Source of the DNA: Fulvia fulva
Taxonomy: Eukaryota > Ascomycota > Dothideomycetes > Mycosphaerellales > Mycosphaerellaceae
Direction of reading: 5' to 3'
NCBI RefSeq assembly: GCF_020509005.1
Contig: NC_063015.1
Coordinates: 4,278,001-4,342,000, forward strand
DNA: 64,000 nt
In this document: piece by piece, positions 1-9,166 of the stretch
Layout of the letters: each line of letters begins with the position of its first letter
Position numbering within the stretch: the first letter of the stretch is position 1
The notes under the pieces: model-generated
Seen by the model: only the letters and a program-made list of their open reading frames with translations
Database searches by the model: none
What the model was told of the DNA's origin: nothing
Made by a program: the position numbers and the translations under genes

Positions 1-213
1 TGGCTTGTTGCTCTTTCGAGAGGCTTTCGCCTTTTGATGCCGGTCGTACTGGCGTTTGGAGCGGGCATTCAGTGTCGGGTCTGGTGCGGATGGGCGCAGG
101 AGGAGGGGTCGTTGCTTGACCTTTTCGCGGAGAATGGTGGCAGCGTGGTCGGGGGAATGCGCGCGCTCCAGGACATGTTGAGATATGTTGGTAGTGTCTG
201 GCTGTGAGGCCAT
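1..213 (-). CDS. POP4: RNase P/MRP protein subunit POP4 (5' part, runs off window)
   Basis: The complement of 213-1 is an uninterrupted 71-codon frame from ATG at 213 to the window edge. It starts MASQPDTTNISQHVLERAHS and carries a KVKQRPLLLRP block followed by a basic stretch (RSKRQYDRHQKAKASRKS). This layout matches the N-terminus of fungal Pop4/p29, the Sm-like subunit of nuclear RNase P and RNase MRP, which process pre-tRNA and pre-rRNA. The Sm-like core itself lies outside the window, so the call rests on the N-terminal block only. The gene is divergent from the PDX3-like gene. Confidence 0.7.
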   Translation of the reverse strand, partial: MASQPDTTNISQHVLERAHSPDHAATILREKVKQRPLLLRPSAPDPTLNARSKRQYDRHQKAKASRKSNKP

Positions 214-423
214 GTTGGGTGGGCCTTGTCACATTGTTGTGTGAGGCCAGAATGTCAAAGAGGTTGGAGATGGATCTGGAGCTTGAAAGCGCAATCGCGG
301 CCGCGATGACTCCACGCCGATGAACTCCCATAGATAGAACCATCATGCCATGCCGTCATCGAGCAACACACGAGATATATCACGGCATCACACCAAGTGC
401 ACAGTACAACGATTAGCATCTCG
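214..423. promoter_or_regulatory. Divergent promoter region POP4 / PDX3
   Basis: About 210 bp separate two divergent start codons, so both promoters must lie here or overlap the transcripts. No TATA box or defined operator was recognised. Confidence 0.4.
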
Positions 424-1209
424 ATGCTGTGTCGCAAGCTCGCCCTTCGATACAGCCTTCGCACCTGCTACCCACCATCCCATATTCACCACCTCCACTC
501 CCCCCCATCCCACTTCGCCTCAATGTCAACACCGGGAAAGAAGATCTTCGCCCCTGGCGGCACAAACGACTCCCTCCAAGCCGAACAATACACCAAGGGC
601 TCCCTGACAATTGACCAACTCGACAAGGACCCTTTCACACAGTTCGACATTTGGTTCAAGCACGCCAACGCCGAAAAGGTGTATCACCCCGAAACAGTTA
701 CGTTATCAACAGCGGAACTGCCTTCCGGCAGAGTATCTGCGAGAATGGTTTATCTCAAGGAAATGGACGATAAAGGTTTCGTCATCTACTCGAATTGGGG
801 CACGAGCAGGAAAGCCTCCGATGTGGCGAGCAATCCCCACGCAGCGCTGACATTCTGGTGGCGGGAGTTGGAGCGACAAGTGCGTGTTGAAGGGCCATGC
901 GAGCGCTTGACTTCGGAGGAAAGTCAGGTCTACTATGATACGAGGATCAGAGGGAGTCGACTTGGGGCGTGGGCAAGTCAGCAGAGTAAGGTGTTGCAGG
1001 ATAGGGAAGAGTTGGAGGAGCAGGTGAAGGATGTGGAGAGGAAGTTTGACGGGAAAGAAGAGATTCCTGTTCCGGAGTTTTGGGGTGGACTGAGGGTGAG
1101 GCCGCAGATGGTCGAATTTTGGCAGGGACGGCCGAGTCGGTTGCATGACCGGTTCAGGTATACGAAAGGGGAGGATGGGGAGTGGAGGGTTGACAGGCTG
1201 AGTCCGTGA
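424..1209 (+). CDS. PDX3: Pyridoxamine/pyridoxine 5'-phosphate oxidase
   Basis: FMN enzyme that oxidises pyridoxamine-P or pyridoxine-P to pyridoxal 5'-phosphate (vitamin B6 salvage). The protein shows the family order: DPFTQFDIWFKHA near the start, SARMVYLKEMDDKGFVIYSN (FMN-binding strand), then RQVRVEGPCERL, GSRLGAWASQQS and the C-terminal dimer/FMN block VEFWQGRPSRLHDRFRY. The frame extends upstream of 424 but without an ATG. ATG 424 gives 261 aa with an Arg/Ser-rich leader; ATG 523 gives 228 aa, close to yeast Pdx3 in length. Both starts may be used (organellar versus cytosolic), which is inference. No intron or damage is visible. Confidence 0.93.
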   Translation: MLCRKLALRYSLRTCYPPSHIHHLHSPPSHFASMSTPGKKIFAPGGTNDSLQAEQYTKGSLTIDQLDKDPFTQFDIWFKHANAEKVYHPETVTLSTAELPSGRVSARMVYLKEMDDKGFVIYSNWGTSRKASDVASNPHAALTFWWRELERQVRVEGPCERLTSEESQVYYDTRIRGSRLGAWASQQSKVLQDREELEEQVKDVERKFDGKEEIPVPEFWGGLRVRPQMVEFWQGRPSRLHDRFRYTKGEDGEWRVDRLSP

Positions 1210-1375
1210 GCTGGTCATCATAGGACATCGCATGAGTCAACTGTTTCTTGCCAAGAAGTCCTACCACATGGTCGGAATGAAGACTTCGCACCTCCGACTA
1301 TATTAGACGCTGTCTCATCCACTCCTATCATCCAGTTCGACTTCTCCACAGTCCGCAGGAGGACAGATCTCTGAG

Positions 1376-2185
1376 ATGATGGCCGCCCAACATGTCAACC
1401 CCAACCCGCCAACTTACGACCATGCTTTGGCAGCCTTACCCACCCGTGCAGAACTCCTTACCATGACCCCGGCACAAGTCGAACACCAAGAACGGATCGA
1501 ACGTCTCGAGCACGATCGGAAAGTCCGTCAGCATGAGCTACGGCGCCTGGAGTCGGGTCCCGCCGCAGATACTGCCGCAGCCCACGCCAAAGCACAGGCC
1601 GAAGCTGAAGCTCGCCGCACGTATAACAATCTCCTGAACCAAGTCTCGACCATCGTCGATCAAGGCTGGAACGTACCAGGCACAGAAGAGCTCTCCAAGC
1701 CAGCGAAAAAGCTGTCGAGCTTCCTTTGCAAAATTCTGAATGCGGACTATCTGAACGGTACCAACCAATTCGATCTTTGCTGCTGCTCTTGGAACACAAA
1801 GCACCTCCATGCGGTCGGTGCCAGAGGGGGTGTCACAAATGCTCAGCAAGACCGAATTAAAGTCGTCAGGGACGCTGCCCAGGAACCCAACCTTTCTTAT
1901 GATCTCGTGAAAGCGCTAATGCTGCAGTACTCTGATTACCAGCATTCAAGTTGGAGGTACACTAACTCTCTTGCTGAACATGGTCGCTGGGAAGCAGTCA
2001 CAGTCAAGATTTGGATGGATGCGTACACGGTCGTGCCGGTCGTGGCGAAGAACGATCGTGATGCTGCGATGCTGTTGGACGGGATCATTAAGAAGGCGAA
2101 GTGGGTTTGCCAAAATCGGCGGTCATTCGACGGGTATGTCAAGAGCATCGAAGACAGAGCTGCTGACTACCGTGCGCGGAGTTGA
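1376..2185 (+). CDS. Unknown protein with N-terminal PPxY motif (paralog A)
   Basis: A 269-aa single-exon protein not matched to a named family. The N-terminus has NPPTYDHALAALPTRAELLT, then MTPAQVEHQERIERLEHDRK, predicted helical and charged. PPTY is a PPxY motif, the usual ligand of WW domains such as those in Rsp5/Nedd4 ubiquitin ligases. The C-terminal half has Trp- and Cys-containing segments (DLCCCSWNTKHLHAVG) and ends in a helix (AAMLLDGIIKKAKWV). The next gene downstream (2367-3314) has the same organisation, so the two are tandem paralogs. A role as a ubiquitin-ligase substrate or adaptor is inference from the motif alone. Confidence 0.7.
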   Translation: MMAAQHVNPNPPTYDHALAALPTRAELLTMTPAQVEHQERIERLEHDRKVRQHELRRLESGPAADTAAAHAKAQAEAEARRTYNNLLNQVSTIVDQGWNVPGTEELSKPAKKLSSFLCKILNADYLNGTNQFDLCCCSWNTKHLHAVGARGGVTNAQQDRIKVVRDAAQEPNLSYDLVKALMLQYSDYQHSSWRYTNSLAEHGRWEAVTVKIWMDAYTVVPVVAKNDRDAAMLLDGIIKKAKWVCQNRRSFDGYVKSIEDRAADYRARS

Positions 2186-2366
2186 AGTCAGGCGAGAGTG
2201 AGCTGAGGTATTCACAATCTGAGCAGAGGTGAATGTCTCATACCAAGCTGTGACCACTGACCACATGATCACATCGAGAGCTTATTCCATAAGTCGTCAT
2301 CATCGAAGGCTTACACTTCACACACCACGAATGTCAACATTGTGATTTTCCAAACGTAAAGACAGT

Positions 2367-3314
2367 ATGACACAGATAACGCACAACTCAACGGCACCTC
2401 CATCCTACGAGGATGCCATAGCAAAGCTGCCAACGCATTTCGAACTCCTCTCGATGACTCCCTCCCAACTAGAACACCAAACAAAAGTCGAGCGCCTTGA
2501 ACACGAGCGAAATTTGCGCGCTGCTGAATTGACGCGAGTCAATTCTGAACCAGCAAGCTTCCAATTCTCAGCAATAACTAGCGTCTCGACCCGAACACGA
2601 CCACAATCAGTCCGAGAAGCTAGGCATGGACCTCAATCGGCCACATCCCTCCAAACTACTCTCACTACCATCATCGGCACCCCTCCCGACCTCCAGAATG
2701 GATCACACGGCCTGTCCATCAATGCCCAGCAACTGCGCAAACTCCTCCGAAGAATTATGAAAGCCGACTACACCTCCCCTCGCTACCCTGGCCATACCCT
2801 CCATCTCTTTCCCTACTCCTGGGCCGATCGGCACATGGACGCAATCTACTTCCTCCACCCCTGGGAAAGCCGGCATTCAGCACTATCTCCACCGGTCCTT
2901 ACCCGCAGAGTGGTGAGACTTCGCTCCGCTGCCGAGGAACTTGACATCCCTTGTGAGACGGTCAGAACCTTGATACTCCAGCACCATCCACTATCTCGTC
3001 GGCGAAAGTATACAATCCACCGCCGTAGTCTGTATGATCCGACAGATTGCGAGGGCAGAGGTGATGAGGATGTGCTAGCGGTGGAGATGTGCAGGGATGC
3101 GTTTCAGGTTATTCCAACGGTCGCAGAGACGGATGAGGAAGCTGCGCTACTTCTGGAGGGTGTGGTTCGGGTAGCGAGGCAGGAGGGGTGGTTTGGGGAT
3201 GGCCATGTGATTATTCAGGGCGGGTCTGTGGAAAAGATCGAGGCGAGAGCCAGGTGGTACCGGGAGAGACGAGGCACTGCGCCGAGTCAGGAGGGCTGGT
3301 GGGGAGCGTGGTAA
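2367..3314 (+). CDS. Unknown protein with N-terminal PPxY motif (paralog B)
   Basis: A 315-aa paralog of the upstream gene, 181 bp away on the same strand. It shares the N-terminal pattern APPSYEDAIAKLPTHFELLS followed by MTPSQLEHQTKVERLEHERN. It also shares a mid block (MKADY... against LNADY...) and the C-terminal helix (DEEAALLLEGVVRVARQ against DRDAAMLLDGIIKKAKW). It is longer because of a Ser/Thr/Arg-rich linker after residue 60 and an insert around residues 200-230. PPSY is again a PPxY motif. Function unknown; single exon with an ATG start. Confidence 0.7.
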   Translation: MTQITHNSTAPPSYEDAIAKLPTHFELLSMTPSQLEHQTKVERLEHERNLRAAELTRVNSEPASFQFSAITSVSTRTRPQSVREARHGPQSATSLQTTLTTIIGTPPDLQNGSHGLSINAQQLRKLLRRIMKADYTSPRYPGHTLHLFPYSWADRHMDAIYFLHPWESRHSALSPPVLTRRVVRLRSAAEELDIPCETVRTLILQHHPLSRRRKYTIHRRSLYDPTDCEGRGDEDVLAVEMCRDAFQVIPTVAETDEEAALLLEGVVRVARQEGWFGDGHVIIQGGSVEKIEARARWYRERRGTAPSQEGWWGAW

Positions 3315-3451
3315 TTTGAGACGAAGATGGGGCGGCAGAGGGACTGTGTGCGTGGTATGCTCTTCGATCGATAATAGCTATCAAGGCTCGACAGAGCTCT
3401 GTGCTTCACTTCAAGTCCTCGAAACTCTTTCGACCACTCGCTCAAGCTCCC

Positions 3452-3876
3452 TCACCTCCTCCTCAACCACTCCTCCCAGCTAACACAAATCGCCATTCCC
3501 AGAAACAACCCAGCTAAAAAGCAACCTCCACCATACTCGATATCACTTTGGTGCCTCTCATTCACCTGTCGCCGAAGCTTCTCCGTCATCTCTATGTCAT
3601 CTTTCACCTTCCCACACATCTCTCCTAGCTTCCGAGTGAGAGCCTTGAGTTCTTCGTGGTGTTCTGCCTGGAGTTCGAGTTTGAGTGCAGCTCGCAATTC
3701 GGCCTGTGGTGGAGTTAGTATATTCGAGGTAATGGGTGGGCGAGATGGATTACCTTTTCTCTGTCTTCATCGGAGAGAGGTTCTGGAGGTGGCGAATTTG
3801 TTGGGCTCGACCCGCAAAATGAAGCGTCGAGTTCTTGATCTATGAGCTCCATTGGGCTGAGTGTCGTTGCCATCAT
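3452..3876 (-). CDS. Small coiled-coil protein with C-terminal membrane anchor
   Basis: Two exons: 3876-3754 (41 codons from ATGATG) and 3703-3452, joined over a 50-nt intron that starts GTAATC and ends CACAG; the frame is continuous. The 124-aa protein has an acidic/Pro N-terminus (SSPTNSPPPEPLSDEDREK), a long charged helix (LKLELQAEHHEELKALTRKL...) that is a likely coiled coil, and one hydrophobic segment (CFLAGLFLGMAICVSW) followed by WLRRR at the very end. This is tail-anchored topology. No named family recognised. Confidence 0.6.
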
Positions 3877-4074
3877 GGCTTGCCGCTATGTTGATGGAAT
3901 ACTGTTATGTGTGTGTGAAGGTGATGTTCTTGGACGCAGCTTCGCGCGACTTTGTGAAGCAAGTGCCGTACAGCAAACGCCGCTAGCCACAGAAGCATGA
4001 AACAAATACAGGAACGCCTGCAGTACATCCATTGATTCAAAGCAGTCGCAACTCATGTTTTCGATGCGTTCCAT

Positions 4075-4563
4075 TCATGTAATATGCGGCATCGAAGGCC
4101 CACGACTCGCCGAAGAGTGCGCCTTGCACCACACCCACTCGTCAGGCCCAGCATCACTCCTTTGATCCTTCGCACCAGCTCGCCACCACGTGTAAATAGC
4201 GATCCGCTCTCGTTCTTGCCCTTCATTGTCATTATGAACCAACAGCGTCACCCAGACTTCAGCCGTGCCATTCTTGGCATCAACCGCCACGTCGCTGCTG
4301 ATAATTTCCCCCACTGATTTTTGGTTATACTCAACAGTGTAGTGTTCCATGAGATCGATGGTCTCTTTAAGGTCCAGTGGGACAATGCGCCCATCTGGCC
4401 AAGTTATTTCGTACTGGAAATCGTGGCTTGCATGTTCGTTGAAGGGTGTGGCGATGTCTCGCTTGTTGAGCTGATCTATGATCTTCCGGACCTGTTGGTC
4501 GAGCAATGCTTCCACGTCTTTAGATGAGCTCGAGTCATCTGCCTCAACTTCTGGCTCCATCAT
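4075..4563 (-). CDS. NTF2/SnoaL-like hypothetical protein
   Basis: A 162-aa single-exon protein. After an acidic/Ser start (MEPEVEADDSSSSKDVEALL) come an alpha helix (VRKIIDQLNKRDIATPFNEH), a strand pair (FQYEITWPDGRIVPLDLKET), SVGEIISSDVAVDAKNGTAEVWVTLLVHNDN and WTWWRAG-type strands near the C-terminus. This alpha then beta-sheet arrangement is typical of SnoaL/NTF2-like folds. No catalytic residues can be assigned. It is convergent with the small anchored protein and divergent from COQ10. Confidence 0.55.
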   Translation of the reverse strand: MMEPEVEADDSSSSKDVEALLDQQVRKIIDQLNKRDIATPFNEHASHDFQYEITWPDGRIVPLDLKETIDLMEHYTVEYNQKSVGEIISSDVAVDAKNGTAEVWVTLLVHNDNEGQERERIAIYTWWRAGAKDQRSDAGPDEWVWCKAHSSASRGPSMPHIT

Positions 4564-4882
4564 GGCGTGAGACTAGTGCGGCATGTGATGGGGAGGATCA
4601 AGTGAAGTAAAGGAGAATCATCGTTGCCTGGTCGAGATAGGGTTCAACCCGAGATCGGCTTTTGTGTTGCGGAGATCGGTCCGCAGATCCTTGCAGATGA
4701 AGATCAGGCACGCGACGACGCTAAGGATATGTATGATGGCATTATTATCCGCGTGGGCGTTGATAGGACAATGCCTTTCATGTGAATTATTATGTTTCGT
4801 TGACCTACATCACCATGCTACGCTGCTAAAGCTCAGTCAAGCATTGAATCAGCCCTAGACACGAACAGGCAAAACGACCACC

Positions 4883-5701
4883 ATGAAGAGCATCAAACCC
4901 ATCTCGAGCATCTCCAGCGGACTGCTACCATCAGCACTGCGCCAGCCAACAACATGTCGAGCAGCCTTCCTCGCGAACACGTCCACGCGATCCACGAACC
5001 ACGATAGACAAGCCCAACACCGCACCTTCGTCTCCAACCCCTTCACCCAAAACCAAATCCTCACAGCCTCCCGAACCCTCCCGTACCCATCCAGCCTGAT
5101 CTACAGCATCATCTCCGATGTCTCCTCCTACAACCAATTCGTCCCATATTGCCAAAGATCTGAAGTCACCAAATGGTCCGAACCTGCCAGCGATGGGAAG
5201 CGGTATCCCGAAGTAGCACAGCTAGTCATCGGCTTCAACGACTCCATCAGCGAGAGCTTCACATCAAGACTCTACTGCGTCCCCGAGAGAATTATCGAGG
5301 CTGTGAGCGGCAGCTCAACTGGAACGCTCGAGAAATCTCCCGATGCGAAGCACCACAGCCCACGGCCTTCCTCCGATCAGGATGCCAGCAGACAGAATAC
5401 GGTCATGTCCCATCTGCTCACACGATGGAGTCTACGGCCATACCCGTACAAGCCTCCTCCAACAGGGGCTGTGCACAAAGAGGGCGTGCACAAGAATCAC
5501 GAAGAGACAAGTCCGATCCCAGGGCAAGAGCGGACCGAGGTGAACCTTGTGGTGGAGTACAAGTTTGCGAATCCAGTGTATGATGCGCTGGCGAGCACGG
5601 CGGCGAATAAGGTCGCGGAGAAGATGATCGAGGCGTTTGAGAGTAGGGTCAGGATGGTCATGGAGGGCCCGGGAACTGTGAAGCCGAATAAACAGAGCTA
5701 G
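4883..5701 (+). CDS. COQ10: Coenzyme Q-binding protein COQ10, START domain, mitochondrial
   Basis: Single-exon 272-aa protein starting at ATG 4883 (context ACCACCATGA). Residues 1-50 are Ser/Arg-rich and end QAQHRTFVSNPF, a plausible mitochondrial presequence. The START/polyketide-cyclase-like domain follows: LPYPSSLIYSIISDVSSYNQFVPYCQRSEV is diagnostic for COQ10, then VIGFNDSISESFTSRL and the C-terminal VVEYKFANPVYDALASTAANKVAEKMIEAFESR helix. A roughly 75-aa hydrophilic insert (around residues 145-215) is longer than in yeast Coq10. The protein binds ubiquinone and supports CoQ function in respiration. Confidence 0.92.
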   Translation: MKSIKPISSISSGLLPSALRQPTTCRAAFLANTSTRSTNHDRQAQHRTFVSNPFTQNQILTASRTLPYPSSLIYSIISDVSSYNQFVPYCQRSEVTKWSEPASDGKRYPEVAQLVIGFNDSISESFTSRLYCVPERIIEAVSGSSTGTLEKSPDAKHHSPRPSSDQDASRQNTVMSHLLTRWSLRPYPYKPPPTGAVHKEGVHKNHEETSPIPGQERTEVNLVVEYKFANPVYDALASTAANKVAEKMIEAFESRVRMVMEGPGTVKPNKQS

Positions 5702-6467
5702 GGAAGGGGGATGCAGGGAGATGTACAAAATGTATCGTGTAGAACAAAAGCCGAGTTTTGGGCAGTAGGGTCATACTGCAGCACCATGGAATACAGACTA
5801 GAAGCAGAAGCGATGCGCTGCCATCAGGCCCATGGCACATCGTTCAACCGTACAGGGAGGGTCGAAGCATGTCGTGAACCTAGAAGCTGTACGGGCAGCA
5901 GAAGGCTCCAGTGCTGTATACGCATGGCTCTCTGAAGTGGAGTGGCTGGCCTTTGGACTGAATGTCCGCGATGGCATGTCTTACATCGCCCACAGAGTAG
6001 GGCAATCCCTCAGTCTCGTCCAAGCCACCAGCTCGATCCTGCTGCGAAGGGAAGTGCTGTAGCGTTGATCTTACGACCTGCCACCCCAGCGGGAGCAGAT
6101 CTTTGCGTCCCGTGCATACTTCGTACCCAAATTCTGCTCCGACAACGGGCTTAGCCTCGCCAATCTCAAAAGACGCCACCGCTCGCTGTGTGCATGCGAC
6201 CGACTGCTCGTGATGTCCATTGGATCGTTGTCCGACACAGCCCGGTATCACAACCATACAGCAGTGGGGACAACATCTCCGCTCATGCAAGGATGACTTC
6301 GCTGTGTAACGTAGGGCAGGGAAGCAGATATCCGAGCGATTCCTCTTCCCAACGTGCCAACGCAGTATCAACACCGGACCATCGAACGGAGTACTTTCTC
6401 GAATTCATCACCTTCGATTTCAGAGACCATCACCGATACCTCATTCGTCAGCTGTAACCCGCCCAAG
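5702..6467. other. Intergenic, no supported gene
   Basis: About 770 bp between COQ10 and the small membrane protein. Short open frames exist on both strands, the longest being 164 codons on the minus strand without an ATG start, but none shows a recognisable domain. Confidence 0.5.
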
Positions 6468-6815
6468 ATGTCAAGGCCATCGCTCGACACCAACGAACAC
6501 GAGCTCGGATTTCACAACACCGAAGGAGCGAGCTGGCAACCTTCAAGCTCGAACAGACAGCGACTCATCGAGAACATCTCCCTCGTTGCGGCATACGTCC
6601 ATGTCAACATCGCAGTGGCATTGGTCCTGTCTATGGCCTTCTCGCAATGGCCACTAATACACCTCCTGCTTTGGCTACCATTCCTCGTGGGCAGTGCCCA
6701 ACTACTTCGCAGCGATGCTTGCCGGAGACAGTACTTCATGTGCCTGACTATCTGCTCAATGTGTCTCTGGACTCTGGTTATGGCAATGATTGTGGTGCCG
6801 AAGCTATCGCCGTGA
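6468..6815 (+). CDS. Small two-to-three-TM membrane protein
   Basis: A 115-aa protein from ATG 6468 (context CCAAGATGT). After about 35 polar residues (MSRPSLDTNEHELGFHNTEG...) come three closely spaced hydrophobic segments: SLVAAYVHVNIAVALVLSMA, LIHLLLWLPFLVGSAQLL and CLTICSMCLWTLVMAMIVV. The frame is open further upstream to 6354, but that part lacks an ATG and is low-complexity. Family unknown. It is the first of three small membrane-protein genes in a row (6468, 7400, 8262). Confidence 0.5.
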   Translation: MSRPSLDTNEHELGFHNTEGASWQPSSSNRQRLIENISLVAAYVHVNIAVALVLSMAFSQWPLIHLLLWLPFLVGSAQLLRSDACRRQYFMCLTICSMCLWTLVMAMIVVPKLSP

Positions 6816-6939
6816 CGACTTGCAGGGGCGTTTGACGCCCTGCTTCATTAAGCGTAACGACCGACGAGCGCTAGCCATCCACCGTAGCGACGTGTGAGCT
6901 TGCGAACACTCGAGCGTAGGTGGTGGCGTCAGCGAGGAG

Positions 6940-7173
6940 GGAGTGGAGCTCTATCACCAGCCCTCAACTAGCCTTGGCGCCCGCTCTGATTGGTCAACTT
7001 TCAAGTTTTAGGGTCACGTGATCTACCGCACTGTGCCTGTTGGCGAACTCGCAAACATATACTCGTCGCTAACGCCTATGTCGTCGTATAATAAGCACTG
7101 TACGTCGGGTAGCGGTAGCGTGGATCGCACGCTACTTTGCAGTCTAGAAGGGTTGGTAGAGAGCTCCACTCCG
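6940..7173. mobile_element. MITE-like short element with ~30-bp terminal inverted repeats
   Basis: The segment starting GGAGTGGAGCTCTATCACC at 6940 recurs as an inverted copy ending at 7173 (complement GGAGTGGAGCTCTCTACC). The arms match over about 30 bp with a few differences. The 234-bp interior has no open frame and includes the palindrome TCACGTGA. Size and arms fit a non-autonomous DNA transposon (MITE). No clean target duplication was identified, so the ends are provisional. Confidence 0.45.
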
Positions 7174-7222
7174 CTACGCTTACCTTTGGAGGTTCACAAC
7201 CGCCAACAGCACATTTTACCAT

Positions 7223-7235
7223 GGGGGGGGGGGGG
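7223..7235 (+). repeat. Poly-G homopolymer (13 G)
   Basis: A run of 13 G residues directly after ACCAT. It is just outside the MITE-like element and is a likely slippage or base-calling hot spot. Confidence 0.9.
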
Positions 7236-7399
7236 TACTCAACAGCGGTGAGCGTGCCAGCAAGGGATGACCCACAGTTTCAGAATTTTGAACGAGGCTG
7301 TGCCTTTCGACTCGGTACATATCATGCCGTGAAAGTCTCATCATCTGGAGTATTCCAACCACGCCGCACCTTTGCAGCCTTGGATTCATCGCAGTCAAG

Positions 7400-7917
7400 A
7401 TGCGAGGGCCTCCTATGTCTCAACACAGGAAACCACCCGGCGACTCAATGGACTCAGAAACATCTATCATCCTATCACCAGCACTCAGCAAGCAAGAACA
7501 CGGCGCCGACAGCAAGGAAACTCCTCTCAAAGCAGACACAAAGAGCACAAAATCCGAGCAAGACCATGTGACGACGGGGTGGAGCCCAACGAAGCGCCCG
7601 AGCCCACCGGTTTGGGTCTTGTGGCGGGTATCGTTATGTTCTCGGCGGCATTACTCCTTCTCAACATCTGGATGACCAGAAGAATCGCGAGAGACGCTGA
7701 CATCACTTCACGCAACATCGCAGGCTGGACGAGCTTGCAGAACAAACTCCAGTCAATCGATTGTGCACCAGCCATGTATACCACGGTGACGGTCACGACA
7801 ATAGGAAATTTCCCGGTCACGACAATAGTCACTTCCACGGCCACGACCACGGCGACGTTGCTGGCAGAATGCACGACTACAGTTACTCGATATCTGCAGG
7901 AGGTACTGCGGCCCTGA
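7400..7917 (+). pseudogene. Single-TM protein with Thr/Val-rich tail, apparent frameshift
   Basis: Two overlapping frames appear to form one gene. ATG 7400 (or 7448) opens a polar N-terminus (MDSETSIILSPALSKQEHGA...) that reads to about 7575. The frame then shifts, next to a GGGG run at about 7574-7578, into VEPNEAPEPTGLGLVAGIVM. That frame continues with a TM helix (MFSAALLLLNIWMTRR), a short helical linker and a Thr/Val-rich tail (TTVTVTTIGNFPVTTIVTST), stopping at 7917. One extra G would restore a single frame, so this is either a sequencing indel or a pseudogene. The alternative is a 181-codon frame from 7372 using a less convincing N-terminus. Function unknown. Confidence 0.45.
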
Positions 7918-8261
7918 CCGTGATGATCATGGGATTCTTGGAGGTGCTGGGTTGGGGATGGTATGTTTCGGGGCAATTGGAATGGAAGGGGTGGAAGAGG
8001 ATATGTATTATGACGGTCCTACATCTGGGAAGGCGACTGCATGGTATTCCAAACGACAAAGCAGCACTTCAAGCGTGGTAACAAGTACCCTAATGCGCAT
8101 TACCGGTTAAGTACATCAAGCAAGGGATGAAATCCAGTACCAATCTTTGGTGTCGAGATCGAGGCTGTGCAGCTCAAGAGCATATACCTCAACCTCGTCT
8201 CTTGAACAATCTCCCTTCTTCTCCAATTGCACACCCTCCCAACTCTACTTGCCAAAACACG

Positions 8262-8744
8262 ATGCCACAACACCAAACTGATCACTCCAATACCAGCGGC
8301 ACAAACTGGGAGAAAATCGATCACGAAGAATTCACCACCTCCGAGGACATCACAAACATAGACCTCACCAAGGACCTCGCCCTCCTCCACTACCTCAATC
8401 ACCGTCTCAATCTCAACTTTAACATCGCCGAGCCCACGATCCCGCCAACTTCAACTACCACCATCGACAATCCCAAACATTGCTCTCAAGACACCCAGCT
8501 CACCGCTACCGACACCAACCCCCCAGCAACCATCATCTTCCCGCAACCACCATACCCACCATCCCTCCAACGCCCAGTGGCCAGAATATCCGTCACCGAT
8601 GTATTCCGTGAATGGTACCACTTCTGGCACACAAAGGCCCACGACCCTCGCAGTCCCAAAGAGCGAGCAGAGATCAACAACGCACTAATCGTAATCAGCG
8701 CAGCAGTCGTCTTCTGGATTGCCATCTTGAGCTGGCTTGGCTGA
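8262..8744 (+). CDS. Single-TM protein, possible continuation past an in-frame TGA
   Basis: A 160-aa protein from ATG 8262: acidic N-terminus (NWEKIDHEEFTTSEDITNID), a Pro/Thr-rich middle, then VTDVFREWYHFWHTKAHDPR and a C-terminal TM helix (NNALIVISAAVVFWIAILSW) ending at TGA 8742-8744. The same frame stays open for 68 more codons to TAG 8949-8951. It encodes a Thr/Val-rich stretch (KTETWTVSSVETVSLIARAT) resembling the tail of the gene at 7400. Either the TGA is a nonsense mutation, or it is read through, or the tail is fortuitous. Family unknown. Confidence 0.5.
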   Translation: MPQHQTDHSNTSGTNWEKIDHEEFTTSEDITNIDLTKDLALLHYLNHRLNLNFNIAEPTIPPTSTTTIDNPKHCSQDTQLTATDTNPPATIIFPQPPYPPSLQRPVARISVTDVFREWYHFWHTKAHDPRSPKERAEINNALIVISAAVVFWIAILSWLG

Positions 8745-8920
8745 CTCGTTCTCTCCGCCGCTCCCGACGCAGCAAGCACGGCGGGCTCCCGAAATTGCTA
8801 TCCAACGCTTTATTATGCGGGCACGACGAAGACGGAGACCTGGACCGTCTCTTCCGTGGAGACTGTTTCGCTAATTGCAAGGGCCACGGTGACTAAGACA
8901 GTTGCTGATATAGAGACTAC

Positions 8921-9166
8921 GTCGCCTAGTCTCTCTAAGGACGCGAAGTAGACAAAGTTTTGGTGGATTGCCGAGGCACAGGATGATAGTGATTGGAATG
9001 GGTCGAAGATGTCAATCTTGTAGTCCACCCTGGCGGGAGTACGCGTTATCGACAACAAAGCAAAGACCTTATCTTGTGGCACAGAACAGTCTTGGGTGCC
9101 GAACGCTTGCAATGCCGCGTGGAATGGTATTGACCGACCATCTAGGCCTCTACGAAGTCACTGCTC
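8921..9166 (-). pseudogene. Relic of a HET-type gene
   Basis: A minus-strand open stretch without a start codon contains FHAALQAFGTQDCSVPQDKV followed by FALLSITRTPARVDYKIDIF. This resembles the block found after the HET core in many heterokaryon-incompatibility proteins (D-P-R-D-K-V-[FY]-A-L-L-x-[IL] then V-D-Y). Nothing HET-like continues in either direction, and a stop lies just upstream. It is best read as a truncated relic beside the intact HET gene at 9655. Confidence 0.4.

Noticed and set aside
5880..6374. 164-codon minus-strand open frame downstream of COQ10
   Set aside because: No ATG near its start, no recognisable domain or helix pattern.
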